Origin: Chitinophagaceae bacterium | Lineage (GTDB): Bacteria > Bacteroidota > Bacteroidia > Chitinophagales > Chitinophagaceae | Length of the DNA stretch: 64,000 nt | NCBI GenBank assembly: GCA_025360525.1 | Contig: JANYCA010000189.1 | Location: forward strand, 1 to 64,000 | Direction: 5' to 3' | In this document: piece after piece, positions 37,277 through 47,024 of the stretch | How the letters are laid out: each line of letters starts with the position of its first letter | Numbering within the stretch: the first letter of the stretch is position 1 | Position numbers and translations under genes: made by a program | The notes under the pieces: generated by a model | Seen by the model: only the letters and a program-made list of their open reading frames with translations | Databases searched by the model: none | What the model was told of the DNA's origin: nothing

Positions 37277-38401
37277 TTATGCTTGTTGATTTGTTGCCAA
37301 AATGTTTTTCCAGACTTCTTGAATATTTGCATCCCAATTATATTGCTTTACCTGTTGCAAGCCCTTGTTGATAAAAGCACGGCGCATATCTTCATCTTTA
37401 AATAGCAGCATCATTTTATCTGCAAGCTCTTTTACGTTGTTACAAGCTGCATAGAGTAAAGCTTCTCCAAATATTTCCATATTGGGCAATGTATTGCCGG
37501 CAATTACCGGCACTCCGCACTGCAATGCATTCAATAACAAAACAGCATTGTCGTTAAATAAAGCCGGTGTTACAAATGCATAAGCTGAAGCTGTAATGAC
37601 ATGCAGGTCTTCTTCAATTGTATCTTGTAGCAATATTACATCTGCTTTATGTTTGTAGGTTTGCAGGCTTTTAAAAAAAATAGTTGAATCCATTGTTGTA
37701 TCTACAGCAAGTACCAATTGCATATTGCTTTTTTGCCACTTTTTAAAAAGTGAAAATGCCTTAAGCAGGTTGGTTAAATTACTTTGTGCATGAATGATTC
37801 CGCTGAATAAAAAATACTCTTTGCCGGCAGCATAGGTTGCTTTTACGGCTTCTCTTTGATCCCAGGTAATGGGGAGATATTTTTGATTAGCAGCAGGATA
37901 CAATACAGTTATTTTTTTTTCTGCAGTTGAATAACGTTGTATAATTTGCTCGTTTAAATAGGCTGAGGCTGTAAAAATATTACTGGCTTTGTTTAAAAAT
38001 AACCCGGCATTTAACTGCAAAAACCGGTTATATTTTTTGGGGTACACTTCGGGGAAATCTATAAAGGCAAGGTCGTTGACTAATATCCATTGCGGCAGTT
38101 TTGTTCGCAAAGAACACACGATATCTGCATGGATGACTGTATCAGCTTTTATTTTTTTTAGCAGTGCAACCAGCGTAAAGTTATACCAGTATTTCCAAAG
38201 AAGTGGATTGTTAGATGACTGCTTTAATGAGATGGTTTGTATGTTCTTTGATACTTTATTTTCAGCATATTCGTCATTGGCTGTGATAAAAATAAAATTA
38301 TGTTCGGTATATAAGGAGGCTAACTGTTCAAACTTTTTTTTGAGTAGCAATGCTGCTGCCTCATTTCCATTTACAGCCCGTGTATTAATTGCAATGTTCA
38401 T
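37277..38401 (-). CDS. Glycosyltransferase family 1 (GT4-like)
   Basis: MNIAINTRAVNGNEAA; YFLFSGIIHAQSNLTNLLKAF; LLNALQCGVPVIAGNTLPNMEIFGEALLY. Confidence 0.85.
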   Translation of the reverse strand: MNIAINTRAVNGNEAAALLLKKKFEQLASLYTEHNFIFITANDEYAENKVSKNIQTISLKQSSNNPLLWKYWYNFTLVALLKKIKADTVIHADIVCSLRTKLPQWILVNDLAFIDFPEVYPKKYNRFLQLNAGLFLNKASNIFTASAYLNEQIIQRYSTAEKKITVLYPAANQKYLPITWDQREAVKATYAAGKEYFLFSGIIHAQSNLTNLLKAFSLFKKWQKSNMQLVLAVDTTMDSTIFFKSLQTYKHKADVILLQDTIEEDLHVITASAYAFVTPALFNDNAVLLLNALQCGVPVIAGNTLPNMEIFGEALLYAACNNVKELADKMMLLFKDEDMRRAFINKGLQQVKQYNWDANIQEVWKNILATNQQA

Positions 38402-38543
38402 TACTGCAAAAGTAAGCTGCAATGCCGAGTATAATAACTACAGGTTGCAACAGCCATTTTGGGCAGCGGGCGGCCATCGCTTTTTATTCGTCCGTTAAAC
38501 TTTATTGGTATTGCCTGGGGCAAGAAAGCGAAGTGTACTTATT

Positions 38544-39821
38544 TTACTTCAGCACTTTCAGTTTCACAGTTTCAATCCTTGTGTCACTGACATTTAAAAT
38601 ATCAAACTGGTAATTGCCTGTGATAAAGGTTTCCCGTTGTTTGGGTATCTCATCCCGGTTTTGAATGATAAAGCCGCTAAGCGTTTCAGTTTCCTCGCTA
38701 TCAGGAAACGCCAGCTTATACTTTTCTGTAATGTAATCCAGCTCCAGCCTGCCACTAAAAATAAACTCATTGTTGGCCAGTTGCTTTTCTACGAACTCTT
38801 CTGTATCATATTCATCCTTAATTTCCCCAAAAATTTCTTCCAGCAAATCTTCCATCGTTACAATGCCCGCTGTGCCACCAAATTCATCTATTACCCAGGC
38901 AATGCTTTTTCTTTCTTTACTGAATTTACTCATGAGGTCAGTAGCACTCATACTTTCCGGTATAGCAAATATTGGCAACAAAACTTCATTGATTGCTGCC
39001 GGATTTTTAAACAGATCCAGCTGGTGTACATACCCTGCAATGTTGTCAATATTTTGTTCGTACACAATCAGTTTACTTAATTGGGTGCTGATAAATTTAT
39101 TTTTTAGTTCTTCTATATTGGTCGTGATATCAACGCCCTCAATTTCCTTACGGGGTATCAGGCATTCCCTGATTTTTGTTTCGCTTAAAGAAAGTGCATT
39201 TTCAAATAACTCTTTATTGATTTCGTTGGTATCCTCTTCGTCGTTATACTTTGTTTGGTTAATAAAATGCTCCAGGTCTATTTTTGAAAATGCTTCTTTT
39301 TTATTATTCAGCTTAATATTGAAAAGATATTTTAATATCCATTCTGCCATTTCTACAAAAAAAGATGCTACGCTTGAAAATGCTGAGAAGAAAAAACGGG
39401 TGAGATAGGCAATGAAACCACTACTTAACATCGTTTCGTTTTTTGCCCGGAAATAAGCTTTAAAAGTAAATTCAAACAACAGGAGGATAAAAGTGGACAC
39501 AGATGTTTCTACTACCAGCCGAATGTAGGGATTTTCCGTATTGAACCGTTTCCAGAAACTGAGGTCCCACAAAGGACCCATAAAATTACTCCATAGCAAG
39601 CCATACACAACCAGGATAATATTGAATCCAATTAAAGTAGTGCCGATAAACTGTGCCGGCTTGTCTGCATATTCGCCCCATATTTTCCCGCTGAAAGTGC
39701 CTTGCTTTCTCTTTAGCTCAATCGATAATTTATTGGCAGAAATAAAAGCAATTTCAATACCTGCAAAAAAACCTATCATCAGTAGTGAGAGCAATATTGC
39801 AAGGGGAGTTATCCATTCCAT
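38544..39821 (-). CDS. Hemolysin/CNNM-like transmembrane CBS protein
   Basis: DUF21 TM domain; CLIPRKEIEGVD; WVIDEFGGTAGIVTMEDLLEEIFGEI. Confidence 0.93.
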   Translation of the reverse strand: MEWITPLAILLSLLMIGFFAGIEIAFISANKLSIELKRKQGTFSGKIWGEYADKPAQFIGTTLIGFNIILVVYGLLWSNFMGPLWDLSFWKRFNTENPYIRLVVETSVSTFILLLFEFTFKAYFRAKNETMLSSGFIAYLTRFFFSAFSSVASFFVEMAEWILKYLFNIKLNNKKEAFSKIDLEHFINQTKYNDEEDTNEINKELFENALSLSETKIRECLIPRKEIEGVDITTNIEELKNKFISTQLSKLIVYEQNIDNIAGYVHQLDLFKNPAAINEVLLPIFAIPESMSATDLMSKFSKERKSIAWVIDEFGGTAGIVTMEDLLEEIFGEIKDEYDTEEFVEKQLANNEFIFSGRLELDYITEKYKLAFPDSEETETLSGFIIQNRDEIPKQRETFITGNYQFDILNVSDTRIETVKLKVLK

Positions 39822-39944
39822 ATTGTAAAAATAAGGAAGCACTTTGATTTATTCATCAATATAAATGAACCTTGTTTTTTGTATTTGCAACAGGCAGCCA
39901 TTAATGGGCGGGGAAAAAATGCACTAAATAAGTAAGCCATTTGA

Positions 39945-40517
39945 TTATTTAGCAAGGAATGCCTGCACAATGGTAATAGCTGCTTCACAGGCATGTTCGA
40001 GGTTGTCGTTTAGTATTTGTTTATCAAAGTGGTCTTTAAAAGAAATTTCGTAAGATGCTTTGTTAACCCTTGCTGCCAGCGACTCTGTGGTTTCTGTGCC
40101 CCGGCTTTCCAGTCTTTTTTTCAGCACATCTACCGATGGAGGTACAATAAAAATGGTGAGTGCAGTATCCGGATATTGCTGCTTTACATGTATAGCGCCC
40201 TTAACATCAATATCCAGTACCGGAATTTTTCCAGCATCCCAAATGCGCTGCAATTCACTTTTCAGCGTGCCATAATATTTTCCTTCGTACACCATTTCCC
40301 ATTCTACAAATTCGTTGTGCTGTATATGTTTTTTAAAATCATCCGGACTAATAAAATAGTAATCTTTGCCGTGCTGTTCATTCCCCCTTGCTTGCCTGGT
40401 GGCAGCAGATACAGAAAATGCCAGTTGTGTAAATGTATGCATCAGGCGATGCGTAATAGAAGTTTTACCTGCACCGGACGGGGCTGTTATAATTAAGATT
40501 TTATTGCTAATTGGCAT
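39945..40517 (-). CDS. gmk: Guanylate kinase; start MPISNKILIITAP
   Basis: IITAPSGAGKTSI; SVSAATRQARGNEQHGKDYYFIS; VDVLKKRLESRGTE. Confidence 0.95.
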   Translation of the reverse strand: MPISNKILIITAPSGAGKTSITHRLMHTFTQLAFSVSAATRQARGNEQHGKDYYFISPDDFKKHIQHNEFVEWEMVYEGKYYGTLKSELQRIWDAGKIPVLDIDVKGAIHVKQQYPDTALTIFIVPPSVDVLKKRLESRGTETTESLAARVNKASYEISFKDHFDKQILNDNLEHACEAAITIVQAFLAK

Positions 40518-40594
40518 GTGCAAAGAAAAGAAAGAATAAGGAATAATTGCTGATGCTGTTCGCTTGGGTGCATTTAAAAGTGTAGCAGCGGATT

Positions 40595-40665
40595 TAAGGG
40601 TTGCCAACCTTCATAAATAGACTTATAAGTTAAAAAGAATTTTTTAAAGGGTTGGCAACCCTTTT
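40595..40665. repeat. REP-like palindrome, copy 3
   Basis: AAGGGTTGCCAACCTT...AAAGGGTTGGCAACCCTT. Confidence 0.8.
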
Positions 40666-40768
40666 GACAATTTTAATTCCACCCCTGCGCTTGAATTTTA
40701 CTGCATGCAGCCATTGCAAAAAAGCCTGCAAAAAAACGGGGATGTGTATTAATGAACAAATTCAATAT

Positions 40769-42073
40769 TTAAACAACCCTTTTAATATCTGCACCAAGCG
40801 CCTGCAAACGCAAATCAATATTTTGATAGCCCCGGTCTATTTGTTCAATATTTTGAATGGTGCTTTTTCCTTCGGCGCTTAAGGCCGCTATCAGTAATGC
40901 AACACCAGCTCTAATATCCGGGCTGCTCATGGTAATGCCCCTTAGTTTCTGTTCTCTTTCCAGTCCTATTACAACTGCTCGGTGTGGATCGCATAAAATA
41001 ATTTGCGCTCCCATATCAATCAGCTTATCAACAAAAAACAACCGGCTTTCAAACATTTTTTGATGAATAAGCACACTGCCTTTGGCCTGTGTAGCAGTTA
41101 CCAGAACGATACTCAGTAAATCGGGTGTAAAGCCAGGCCATGGGTGATCATAAATGGTAAGTACACCGCCATCCATGTAGCGCTGTATTTCATACATATC
41201 CTGCGAGGGTATGTGAATATCATCTCCTACAAAATTCATTTTAATACCCAATTGCTGAAACTTATCGGGTATTACGCCAAGATGTTCCAGTCCTACATTT
41301 TTTATGGTAACATCACTTTGCGTCATGGCTGCAAGGCCAATAAAACTGCCGATCTCAATCATATCCGGCAGCATGCGATGTTGGGCACCATTGAGTTTTG
41401 CTACGCCTTCAATGGTAAGCAGGTTACTGCCGATGCCGGCTATTTTTGCCCCCATCTGGTTAAGCATTCTGCAAAGCTGTTGCAGGTATGGCTCGCAGGC
41501 CGCATTGTATATTGATGTAATACCATTGGCCATAACTGCAGCCATTACTATATTGGCCGTACCTGTTACGCTTGGCTCGTCCAGCATAATGGTGGCGCCT
41601 TTCAGTTCGGGAGCGGTTAAATAAAAATAACCATCGCTGTTATATTGAAAGCTAGCACCCAGTTTTTCAAAACCAATAATGTGTGTATCCAATCTGCGTC
41701 TCCCAATTTTATCGCCGCCCGGCTTAGGAATGTATGCTTTTTTAAATCTTGCCAACATGGGGCCGGCAAGCATTACAGAGCCCCGTAGTTTACCACTCTT
41801 TTTATGATAAGCATCGCTGTTAAGGTATTGCACGTTTACATCATCTGCCTGAAAAATACAGGTATCTCTGCTTACCCTTTCCGTCTTTACACCCATGTCG
41901 CCCAGTAATTCTATCAAGAGGTTTACATCAATAATATCCGGTATATTGGTAATGGTAACTTTTTCGGCAGTTAACAACACTGCAGATATAATTTGCAGTG
42001 CTTCGTTTTTGGCGCCTTGGGGGGTAATTTCTCCTCCCAGTTTTTTTCCGCCGTATACTTGAAATGAACTCAT
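40769..42073 (-). CDS. murA: UDP-N-acetylglucosamine 1-carboxyvinyltransferase; start MSSFQVYGGKKLGG at 42073
   Basis: GGEITPQGAKNEALQIISA; PDLLSIVLVTATQAKGSVLIHQKMFESR. Confidence 0.95.
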   Translation of the reverse strand: MSSFQVYGGKKLGGEITPQGAKNEALQIISAVLLTAEKVTITNIPDIIDVNLLIELLGDMGVKTERVSRDTCIFQADDVNVQYLNSDAYHKKSGKLRGSVMLAGPMLARFKKAYIPKPGGDKIGRRRLDTHIIGFEKLGASFQYNSDGYFYLTAPELKGATIMLDEPSVTGTANIVMAAVMANGITSIYNAACEPYLQQLCRMLNQMGAKIAGIGSNLLTIEGVAKLNGAQHRMLPDMIEIGSFIGLAAMTQSDVTIKNVGLEHLGVIPDKFQQLGIKMNFVGDDIHIPSQDMYEIQRYMDGGVLTIYDHPWPGFTPDLLSIVLVTATQAKGSVLIHQKMFESRLFFVDKLIDMGAQIILCDPHRAVVIGLEREQKLRGITMSSPDIRAGVALLIAALSAEGKSTIQNIEQIDRGYQNIDLRLQALGADIKRVV

Positions 42074-42151
42074 TGTTTTTATTGGTTGATAAGTTTTGTT
42101 GATTTTTTTTGAAACAGTTTTCAGTGACAAGTTAACAAACAAAAAGATGAT

Positions 42152-42192
42152 TAAAAATAAAAACCCCGGCGCTTTTGTATGGCGAGCCGGGG
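42152..42192 (-). terminator. Strong Rho-independent terminator after the DUF4290 gene
   Basis: CCCCGGC/GCCGGGG stem (42164-42170/42186-42192) followed by TTTTTATTTTT on the minus strand. Confidence 0.8.
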
Positions 42193-42218
42193 TAATAATT
42201 TTTTTACTTCGATACCTT

Positions 42219-42989
42219 TTAATACCTTTTTTTAAAGCCACGGTTATTGCTGTCTTTGCTGCCGCCACGGTTATCCCTGCTGCCACCACGATTGTCCCTG
42301 CTGCCGTTTCCTCCCCGGCCGTCTCTTCCACCGCCCGCAGCATCTCTTCCGCCTGTGTTACTGCGTTGACCGAAGTTTTTTCTATATCCACCAGTATTAC
42401 TTCTGTAATCATCCCGGTCACTTGGTATATCAGTTCTATGTTTTACAAACGGCCGATTGTTAAACTCCAGCTGCCCTTTTGTAATGGTATTCAGTTCACT
42501 TTGTATGTTATCATCATGCACCAGTTCTTTGTGCCAGTTGCTGTAAGTGAGTTTCATATAATATGCAATTGAATTGGCAAATCCCTGGCGCTTTTCAGGG
42601 TTTTCTTCTTTCAATGCTTTGTCGATAATTACTTCTATATTTTTCCCTAAATGATTAAACTTGGGATATCTTTTAGGATAAGGTAACGGCTCTGGTTTTG
42701 CCTTTAGCGTTTCTCTTGTAGGTATTGGGTAAGGGCTTTCTACATCTAATTTAAAATCGCTGATCAAAAATAGATGATCCCATAATTTATGACGGAAGTC
42801 TTCCACATTTTTGAGGTGTGGGTTTAAAAAGCCCATCAACTCAATCAGCGACATTGCATTGCGCTGGCGCTTTTCCTTGTCTTCGAGGGTAAGCAGGTAT
42901 TCCACCATTTTTTGAATGTGGCGGCCATACTCTCTCATGGTTAAATGATTTCGTGCTGTATTGTAATCCATACTTTCAATAGCTGTCAT
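42219..42989 (-). CDS. DUF4290 protein with a C-terminal RGG/RDNRGG-rich tail
   Basis: MDYNTARNHLTMREYGRHIQKMVEYLL; tail GGGRDGRGGNGSRDNRGGSRDNRGGSKDSNNRGFKKRY. Confidence 0.88.
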   Translation of the reverse strand: MTAIESMDYNTARNHLTMREYGRHIQKMVEYLLTLEDKEKRQRNAMSLIELMGFLNPHLKNVEDFRHKLWDHLFLISDFKLDVESPYPIPTRETLKAKPEPLPYPKRYPKFNHLGKNIEVIIDKALKEENPEKRQGFANSIAYYMKLTYSNWHKELVHDDNIQSELNTITKGQLEFNNRPFVKHRTDIPSDRDDYRSNTGGYRKNFGQRSNTGGRDAAGGGRDGRGGNGSRDNRGGSRDNRGGSKDSNNRGFKKRY

Positions 42990-43179
42990 ATAGGCAAAAG
43001 TAATGAAAAGCTTCAATAGCCTATTGGTTTTTTACCATTTTAGCAATTGCTGTTTCTCTTGTGAGGAAGTAAGTTTAAGTGCTCTTTAAACTAATGCAGA
43101 AAAAAGAATACCTTTTTTCTCTTGAAAATTAAGTATTCGGTTTACATTGTCAAATGCAATGTGAGCTTTAAGTAAATAG

Positions 43180-43590
43180 TTATGATCGGGCAAAAAATTT
43201 GACACTTATAAAATAGGCTACAACAGCGCCGGAGCTATCAGCAGCCCAATCAAGTAAGTCAAACTGGCGGCCGGGCACAAAATACCGCTGAATAAACTCT
43301 GTGGTTAAGCCCCACACACAGGTTGCCAATGTGATTTTTATGAAAAGCTGCAGTTTATCGTTTCTACTGTAACCGTTTTTTTTAAAAGGCATACAAAATA
43401 AAAAAACGATACCACCAAATAGTGCGGAATGAACAATCTTATCGAAATTTATAGCATCCAGGAAGTCATCTTTAGGGACATCTTCCCCGGGCAGGCAGAT
43501 TAATACTAGCCCCAATAAAAACCAGGCAATGCCTGGTAAAAAATTTATTACCCTTACACCAACTGTAGAGGGTTTGTTATGTTCTGTCAT
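43180..43590 (-). CDS. VanZ family protein
   Basis: FDKIVHSALFGGIVFLFC; TEFIQRYFVPGRQFDLLDWAADSSGAVVAY. Confidence 0.87.
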   Translation of the reverse strand: MTEHNKPSTVGVRVINFLPGIAWFLLGLVLICLPGEDVPKDDFLDAINFDKIVHSALFGGIVFLFCMPFKKNGYSRNDKLQLFIKITLATCVWGLTTEFIQRYFVPGRQFDLLDWAADSSGAVVAYFISVKFFARS

Positions 43591-43598
43591 TGTTGAAA

Positions 43599-43976
43599 TT
43601 AAGAGACCAAAGCGCTGTAGGCTGCCGCATCTAGTAACGCTCCAATATCTTCTGTATTGTCTACAGTCATTTTAATCATCCAGCCATCACCATATGGATC
43701 GCTGTTAACCAGCTCAGGCTGAGCCTCCAGTGCAGGATTCACTTCAATGATCGTTCCTTTTACAGGTAAAAAAAGATCGCTAACGGTCTTCACGGCCTCC
43801 ACTGTTCCAAAAACTTCTTCAGCAGCCAGCCTTTTCCCTTTGGTAGCGATATCAACATATACAATATCCCCCAATTCGCCCTGTGCAAAATCTGTAATGC
43901 CGATAGTGGCAGTGTTTCCTTCTATTGAAACCCATTCGTGATCTTTAGTATAGCGTAAATTTGCAGGAACGTTCAT
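43599..43976 (-). CDS. gcvH: Glycine cleavage system H protein
   Basis: [51 protein letters not shown]. Confidence 0.97.
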   Translation of the reverse strand: MNVPANLRYTKDHEWVSIEGNTATIGITDFAQGELGDIVYVDIATKGKRLAAEEVFGTVEAVKTVSDLFLPVKGTIIEVNPALEAQPELVNSDPYGDGWMIKMTVDNTEDIGALLDAAAYSALVS

Positions 43977-44061
43977 ATTGTAAGTTTGAAGCTATAAATA
44001 ATTCTATTTAAAAAGAAGCTGCAAGATAACCAACTGCCCCGTTATTTTATTAGTATCTATT

Positions 44062-44856
44062 TTATTTTTTTGTTTCGAGGTTTTCCTCTGACGGTAAAAG
44101 TATTTCCATCCGCATCCTTATATCATTGAAGGGGCGTTTGAAATTATCTACCGCTGCGGCGGCTATTGCATCTACTACTTCCATGCCCGATTCTATTTCC
44201 CCAAATACCGTATAATTCATATCAAGAAAAGGGGTGCCTCCATTCATTTTGTAAACCATACGCTTTGCCGGAGCATACTTTATGCCGGATTGCTGTTCAA
44301 TATTATTCAATTCGCCTTCACTAATTTTTCTTCCCTGAACAATGTAAAACTGGCAGCCACTGCTGGCCTTTTCCGGATTATCCGTTCTGGCTGCACAAAG
44401 CGCACCTCTTTTGTGATAAAGGGCAGAATCAAACTCAGCAGGAATGGTGTAGCCTACATCCCCAGAGCCCAACATTTCACCCGCAGCACTTGTTTTACTT
44501 TTAGGATCACCGCCCTGAATCATAAACTGGCTGATGACCCTGTGAAAAAGCAGGCTGTCATAGAAATGATCCTTTACCAGTTTAATAAAATTATCCCGGT
44601 GTTTCGGCGTTTTATTGTACAGGCGAATCACCATATCACCTGCATTAGTACTGATTTTTACCTTGGTAAATTCTTCTTTAGCTGCAGTATCAGCAATAAC
44701 TTTTACCGGTTTTGACATCGGTTTTTTTACAGTTTTTTTTGCAGGTATAGTTGTCGCCGGCTTCTTTACCGGTTGCTTTTTAACCTGGGCCTGCAATTGT
44801 GCGGCGAAAATAATTGCGAGTACTAAAGATGCAATTTTGGTAATCCTATTCATCAT
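44062..44856 (-). CDS. Cyclophilin-type peptidylprolyl isomerase, secreted
   Basis: FHRVISQFMIQGGDPKSK; GCQFYIVQG; DMNYTVFGEIESGMEVVDAIA. Confidence 0.95.
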   Translation of the reverse strand: MMNRITKIASLVLAIIFAAQLQAQVKKQPVKKPATTIPAKKTVKKPMSKPVKVIADTAAKEEFTKVKISTNAGDMVIRLYNKTPKHRDNFIKLVKDHFYDSLLFHRVISQFMIQGGDPKSKTSAAGEMLGSGDVGYTIPAEFDSALYHKRGALCAARTDNPEKASSGCQFYIVQGRKISEGELNNIEQQSGIKYAPAKRMVYKMNGGTPFLDMNYTVFGEIESGMEVVDAIAAAAVDNFKRPFNDIRMRMEILLPSEENLETKK

Positions 44857-45019
44857 ATTTATTAGTTATTGCGTTGTTGTCATCCAACTTATTCAGCTTA
44901 AATAAATTGAAAACTATCCTTTGTTTTTATAACAGTTTAGGAATGCTTTGTGTAAGAGAGATTAATTCTTTTATGTGTAAATAATCTACAGTTTACATAA
45001 AACCCTTCATAAAAACTTT

Positions 45020-45376
45020 TTAAAACCGACCAGGGAAAAACTGGGAAAAATACAACAGCACGTGATCTTTCAAAAAGTTTTCCTGTTCAATAAGGATGTA
45101 AGGGGGCAAAGGTTTTGCCAGGTTGTAGTGCGGCCATCCTTCTTCATCGTATCCTTCCAGCGCATAATAGCCACTTGGAGCAAGGATGGTACAAACAGCT
45201 ATATGCATTAAATCCTGCTTTTGTTCTTTGGTATATTCCTGCTTGCCGGTGCCTAATTCCTGTACACCTATCAGGAATAAAACTCCATCCATATCGGGCT
45301 TAATGCCATACTTTTCCTTCAGCAGTATCCTCAGCTTTAACCACCTAACCTGTAAATCGTCTTTTGCATGTTGCAT
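45020..45376 (-). CDS. Conserved hypothetical protein
   Basis: 118-aa ORF with good coding character. Confidence 0.65.
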   Translation of the reverse strand: MQHAKDDLQVRWLKLRILLKEKYGIKPDMDGVLFLIGVQELGTGKQEYTKEQKQDLMHIAVCTILAPSGYYALEGYDEEGWPHYNLAKPLPPYILIEQENFLKDHVLLYFSQFFPGRF

Positions 45377-45815
45377 ATTGCAAATATAAGCACCCGTGCC
45401 CTAAAGGTATAATGGACCTGGTTTTAGTTAACATTGTTTGAATAAAAAGTAAACAGAATCCGACTTCAATAATAGGTTATCCAAATGATGAAGTTGACAA
45501 AACTAAAAAGTAAAAAGAATGACTTTGCTGGGTTTCAGTTTATCTCATACGAGTCTTTCACAAACCATTATTGAATGTTACAGACAGGTAACCATTCAGA
45601 AGTAAAAGCATTTTTATTGAAAATTTTTTTGCAACACTTTAATGCCACCTAAAGTGCCGATGCATATTATGTAAACCCGGCGTGTTAAATATGGATCAGT
45701 TGCAATCTTTACCTTTACCTTTTACCAAAATCCAACTTACAAAGCAATAGGTCCGAGCCTTTCAAGAATATTCAATAAAAAATAAATTGCCTGACAAATA
45801 TTTTTTATTGAACCC

Positions 45816-45861
45816 GCAGCACATCTTTTATCATCATCGTTGTGTCACTCCCTTGTGCTGC
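45816..45861. repeat. Copy 2 of the 22-nt repeat (45835-45856) within a GCAGCACA...TGTGCTGC inverted repeat
   Basis: Perfect 8-bp arms 45816-45823/45854-45861; CATCGTTGTGTCACTCCCTTGT also at 2120-2141. Confidence 0.6.
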
Positions 45862-45938
45862 CTATCATTTTGCATCTTTACCTGAATTCTTATTTTTACT
45901 GGTAAGTGTTTTAAAAAAAGCTACAAATCTTTTGTCCC

Positions 45939-46994
45939 TCATCTTTTCTTCTCCGAAGGAATTTTTATTTTTTGCTTGGTGCTAACCGGCTCACCGAAAT
46001 AGGGCGTGCCATCGTTATTCCATGTAAAAGGTTGTGCACGGGGCGAACGAAGTCTCCCGCAACCTTGTTCCGGCTTATCATTGGCATGGTAAAGAATCCA
46101 GTCCTGCTTGCCATCTGGTGATTTAAAAAATGAATTGTGCCCCGGTGCATACACTTTATTTTTTATCGATTGTTTAAATACAGGCTGGGGGGATTTGGTC
46201 CATGAAACTGGATCCATCAAATCGCTATTTGCAGATGCAGTAAGCATACCCAAGGCATAAAAATCCGTCCAGCAACCACTGGCTGAATAAATTAAAAAAA
46301 GTTTGTCCTTGTGTAATAATACCTCGGGGCCTTCATTTACATTTACGTGTGGCACATCGTTGGGATTGTTTAAATCGCCATGGGTTTCCCAATCCAATTC
46401 CGGGTAAGATATTTTAGAACGTTTATCAGCAAGCGTCCATGGGTTTTTCATTGCAACAATGTAGATATTCTGCTGTCCATTGGTATGCCCATCCCACCCC
46501 GACCAAATAAAATACAATTGTCTTTTGTGTTCAAATAAAGAACCGTCAATAGACCATTTATCATCTGGGGTAGTAAGCTTTCCTTTTATTTCCCATTTTC
46601 CTTTCATCGGGTCGGGCGAACTATTTTCCAACACCCAAATACGATGACCAACGTTATTACCACTGTCTGCAGCAAAATAGATATACCATTTGCCTTTTAA
46701 AAAATGTATTTCCGGTGCCCATATTTCTTTAGAGTATGGCCCTGTTGCCGGAGGCGTAAATACAACTTTTTTTTGTGCCGTTTTTAGTTTTGCAATACTG
46801 GTTGTTTTCCAAAGGGTAATATTATTGCCGGTAGTATGCGTATAATAATAGAACCCATTTTTGTAAATACACCAAGGGTCGGCGCCTGCACTAAAAAGCG
46901 GGTTAGTAAAGGTTTTAGCAGTTTGCGCCTGCGCAGGCATTATAAAAGAACCAAATAGTATTACTGCATAAATAATTGCCTTTGTCACTTTCAT
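45939..46994 (-). CDS. Glycoside hydrolase family 43 protein (arabinofuranosidase-like)
   Basis: FTNPLFSAGADPWCIYKNGFYYYTHT; IWAPEIHFLKGKWYIYFAAD; NEGPEVL; YAPGHNSFFKSPDG. Confidence 0.9.
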   Translation of the reverse strand: MKVTKAIIYAVILFGSFIMPAQAQTAKTFTNPLFSAGADPWCIYKNGFYYYTHTTGNNITLWKTTSIAKLKTAQKKVVFTPPATGPYSKEIWAPEIHFLKGKWYIYFAADSGNNVGHRIWVLENSSPDPMKGKWEIKGKLTTPDDKWSIDGSLFEHKRQLYFIWSGWDGHTNGQQNIYIVAMKNPWTLADKRSKISYPELDWETHGDLNNPNDVPHVNVNEGPEVLLHKDKLFLIYSASGCWTDFYALGMLTASANSDLMDPVSWTKSPQPVFKQSIKNKVYAPGHNSFFKSPDGKQDWILYHANDKPEQGCGRLRSPRAQPFTWNNDGTPYFGEPVSTKQKIKIPSEKKR

Positions 46995-47024
46995 ACCTGC
47001 AAGTTTAGAGAAGAAATCGTTACT

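Noticed and set aside
40518-40607. N-terminal extension of gmk (MATLKSAATLLNAPKRTASAIIPYSFFSLH)
   Set aside because: Translates part of a dispersed repeat; gmk start is MPISNKILIITAP
42074-42421. N-terminal extension of murA into the DUF4290 gene
   Set aside because: Alternate-frame reading of the RGG-coding region; crosses a strong terminator; MurA homology starts at MSSFQVYGG
45700-45735. TTTACCTTTACCTTTTACC microrepeat
   Set aside because: Too short and low-complexity to support a functional claim
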